A stretch of DNA of 7,704 nt. Origin: Clostridiaceae bacterium. Its GTDB lineage: Bacteria; Bacillota; Clostridia; Saccharofermentanales; UBA5734. Positions 6,933 through 7,704 of the stretch are shown one piece after another. The stretch lies in NCBI GenBank assembly GCA_012522285.1, contig JAAYKS010000304.1:1-7704 (forward strand), written 5' to 3'. The notes beneath the pieces were generated by a model that was not told where the DNA came from, ran no database searches, and worked only from the letters and a program-made list of their open reading frames with translations. The first letter of the stretch is position 1, and the number at the start of each line of letters is the position of its first letter. Position numbers and translations under genes: made by a program.

Positions 6933-7005
6933 ACAAACTAAAAGATATTCCCCACCCACTGACGCCCTGTCGAGCATAGTGCGTCTTATTGCGCATCCCT
7001 GGAAA

Positions 7006-7067
7006 ATCCTATAGGATAAGCGCGAATCCGCGATTTCCGGGTGCCGAAACTGCGACTGTTTCGAAAC
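7006..7067. promoter_or_regulatory. Palindromes upstream of the regulator promoter, candidate operators
   Basis: ATCCTATAGGAT (7006-7017) is a perfect 12-bp palindrome. GTTTCGAAAC (7058-7067) is a perfect 10-bp palindrome. The half-site CGAAAC appears at 7045-7050 and 7062-7067, and inverted at 7058-7063, so 7045-7063 can also form a 6-bp hairpin with a 7-nt loop. The second palindrome ends 10 bp before the -35 element, a suitable place for an activator or autoregulator. The remaining 6933-7005 stretch shows no canonical T-tailed terminator for the upstream operon. Confidence 0.4.
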
Positions 7068-7077
7068 CGACAAAGGA

Positions 7078-7106
7078 TTGAAACACCATTGTGAAAACCA
7101 TAAGAT
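7078..7106 (+). promoter_or_regulatory. Sigma-A-type promoter for the PucR/CdaR-family gene
   Basis: TTGAAA (7078-7083, 5 of 6 to consensus) and TAAGAT (7101-7106, 4 of 6) are separated by exactly 17 bp. Transcription would start near 7113, leaving a leader of about 60 nt before ATG 7172. TAGGAT at 7106-7111 is a weaker alternative -10. Confidence 0.6.
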
Positions 7107-7157
7107 AGGATAGATAGGGGACATGTCTGTAGACAGCCATGCAAGAGCTTCGGGCTC

Positions 7158-7163
7158 GGGAGG
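7158..7163 (+). promoter_or_regulatory. Ribosome binding site of the PucR/CdaR-family gene
   Basis: GGGAGG lies 8 nt before ATG 7172. An in-frame ATG at 7139 would add 11 residues but lacks a purine-rich site, so 7172 is preferred. Confidence 0.75.
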
Positions 7164-7171
7164 ATATTTCG

Positions 7172-7704
7172 ATGGAAGAAATCAAGAAATGCATTGTCAA
7201 AGCAGCCGGTTTTCTGGATCGGACCGCCGGAGTGCTGGACACCAACGGCATTGTGATCGCCTCGACCGATCCCCGGTTGGACGGTGAGGAGGACTCCTCG
7301 GTTCGCGCCATCCTCCTGTCCGACGACCCGGTATCCATCACTTCGGACCGCACATACATGAAAATTACGGTCGGAGACAAGGTGTCATTCATCTGCTTTA
7401 TTGAAGGGACCGACACCGTGTCCCGCAACTACCTGGAATTGCTGGGTAACTGGATCTCCGCAGCTCTCCAGGAGCGAAATGCGGACGCGGAGCGCGACGC
7501 TTTTCTCAAAAACGTATTGCTGGAAAACGAGCTGCCGGGCGATATCCCGCTGAAAGCTCGTGAATTTAAGATTCCCTATGCCTCCGCTCGGATCGCGTTC
7601 ATCGTCAAAGTGGACGCCGACGACGGAATTGACTGCATGGAAATCCTGCACAATCTCTTTCCGGACCGCAAGGCGGATCATCTTCTGGCCATCGACGAAG
7701 AGAC
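7172..7704 (+). CDS. PucR/CdaR-family transcriptional regulator, 3' end missing
   Basis: The 177 visible residues match the front of regulators of the sugar-diacid/PucR type. An N-terminal ligand-sensing domain (about 1-100) carries AGVLDTNGIVIASTDPR (19-35), the pattern of a diacid-recognition or GAF/PAS-like fold. A helical linker with FLKNVLLENELPGDIPLKAR (111-130) leads into the start of a divergent GGDEF-like domain (about 134 onward), ending at LLAIDEE where the window stops. Family members end in a helix-turn-helix domain, which would lie beyond 7704, so DNA binding is expected but not seen. The degenerate GGDEF-like part of this family does not make c-di-GMP. The gene has its own promoter and leader, so it is probably not part of the che/c-di-GMP operon. 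The effector molecule and targets cannot be told from this fragment. Confidence 0.85.
   Translation, partial: MEEIKKCIVKAAGFLDRTAGVLDTNGIVIASTDPRLDGEEDSSVRAILLSDDPVSITSDRTYMKITVGDKVSFICFIEGTDTVSRNYLELLGNWISAALQERNADAERDAFLKNVLLENELPGDIPLKAREFKIPYASARIAFIVKVDADDGIDCMEILHNLFPDRKADHLLAIDEE

Noticed and set aside
6976..6997. Weak TGCG/CGCA stem after ComFB as an operon terminator
   Set aside because: Only four to five pairs and no T-run follow, so a terminator cannot be supported.
7123..7138. TGTCT-GT-AGACA repeat and ATG 7139 as start of the PucR/CdaR-family gene
   Set aside because: The repeat has only 5-bp arms and ATG 7139 lacks a ribosome binding site, while ATG 7172 has GGGAGG at good spacing.

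Overview
The window reads as a chromosomal signalling operon from a motile, mid-GC bacterium, most likely a member of Bacillota in the class Clostridia. The reasons are strong AGGAGG-type ribosome binding sites before nearly every gene, a PucR/CdaR-type regulator of the kind common in clostridia, a 229-residue YcgR/MotI-like PilZ protein and a ComFB-domain protein. I cannot name a genus. There are no tRNAs, rRNAs, CRISPR arrays or insertion sequences, and base composition looks even throughout.

Layout: all genes lie on the + strand. Positions 1-2091 hold the 3' part of a methyl-accepting chemotaxis protein (MCP) with one visible membrane segment, a long run of HAMP-like modules, a complete signalling hairpin and a flexible C-terminal tail. 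A 106-bp spacer with a perfect 13-bp hairpin (2120-2155) separates it from cheR (2198-3013, GTG start). cheB follows after 10 bp (3024-4064). After 69 bp comes a PAS-GGDEF-EAL protein (4134-5873). It overlaps by 8 bp a PilZ protein of the YcgR/MotI type (5866-6555). A small ComFB-domain gene (6663-6932) follows. A 239-bp gap (6933-7171) holds palindromes and a good sigma-A-type promoter (7078-7106), which drives a PucR/CdaR-family transcription regulator cut by the window end (7172-7704).

How the genes fit together: MCP, CheR and CheB form a receptor with its methylation and demethylation adaptation enzymes. The next three genes form a cyclic-di-GMP set: an enzyme with intact synthesis and degradation motifs, a PilZ receptor likely to act on the flagellar motor, and a ComFB protein, a family reported in cyanobacteria to bind cyclic dinucleotides. 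The tight packing suggests that chemotaxis adaptation and c-di-GMP control of motility are co-expressed. The least familiar part is the ComFB gene in this setting. The PucR/CdaR-type gene has its own promoter and is probably a separate transcription unit. No wholly new gene family was seen; the interest lies in the combination and in several non-coding structures.
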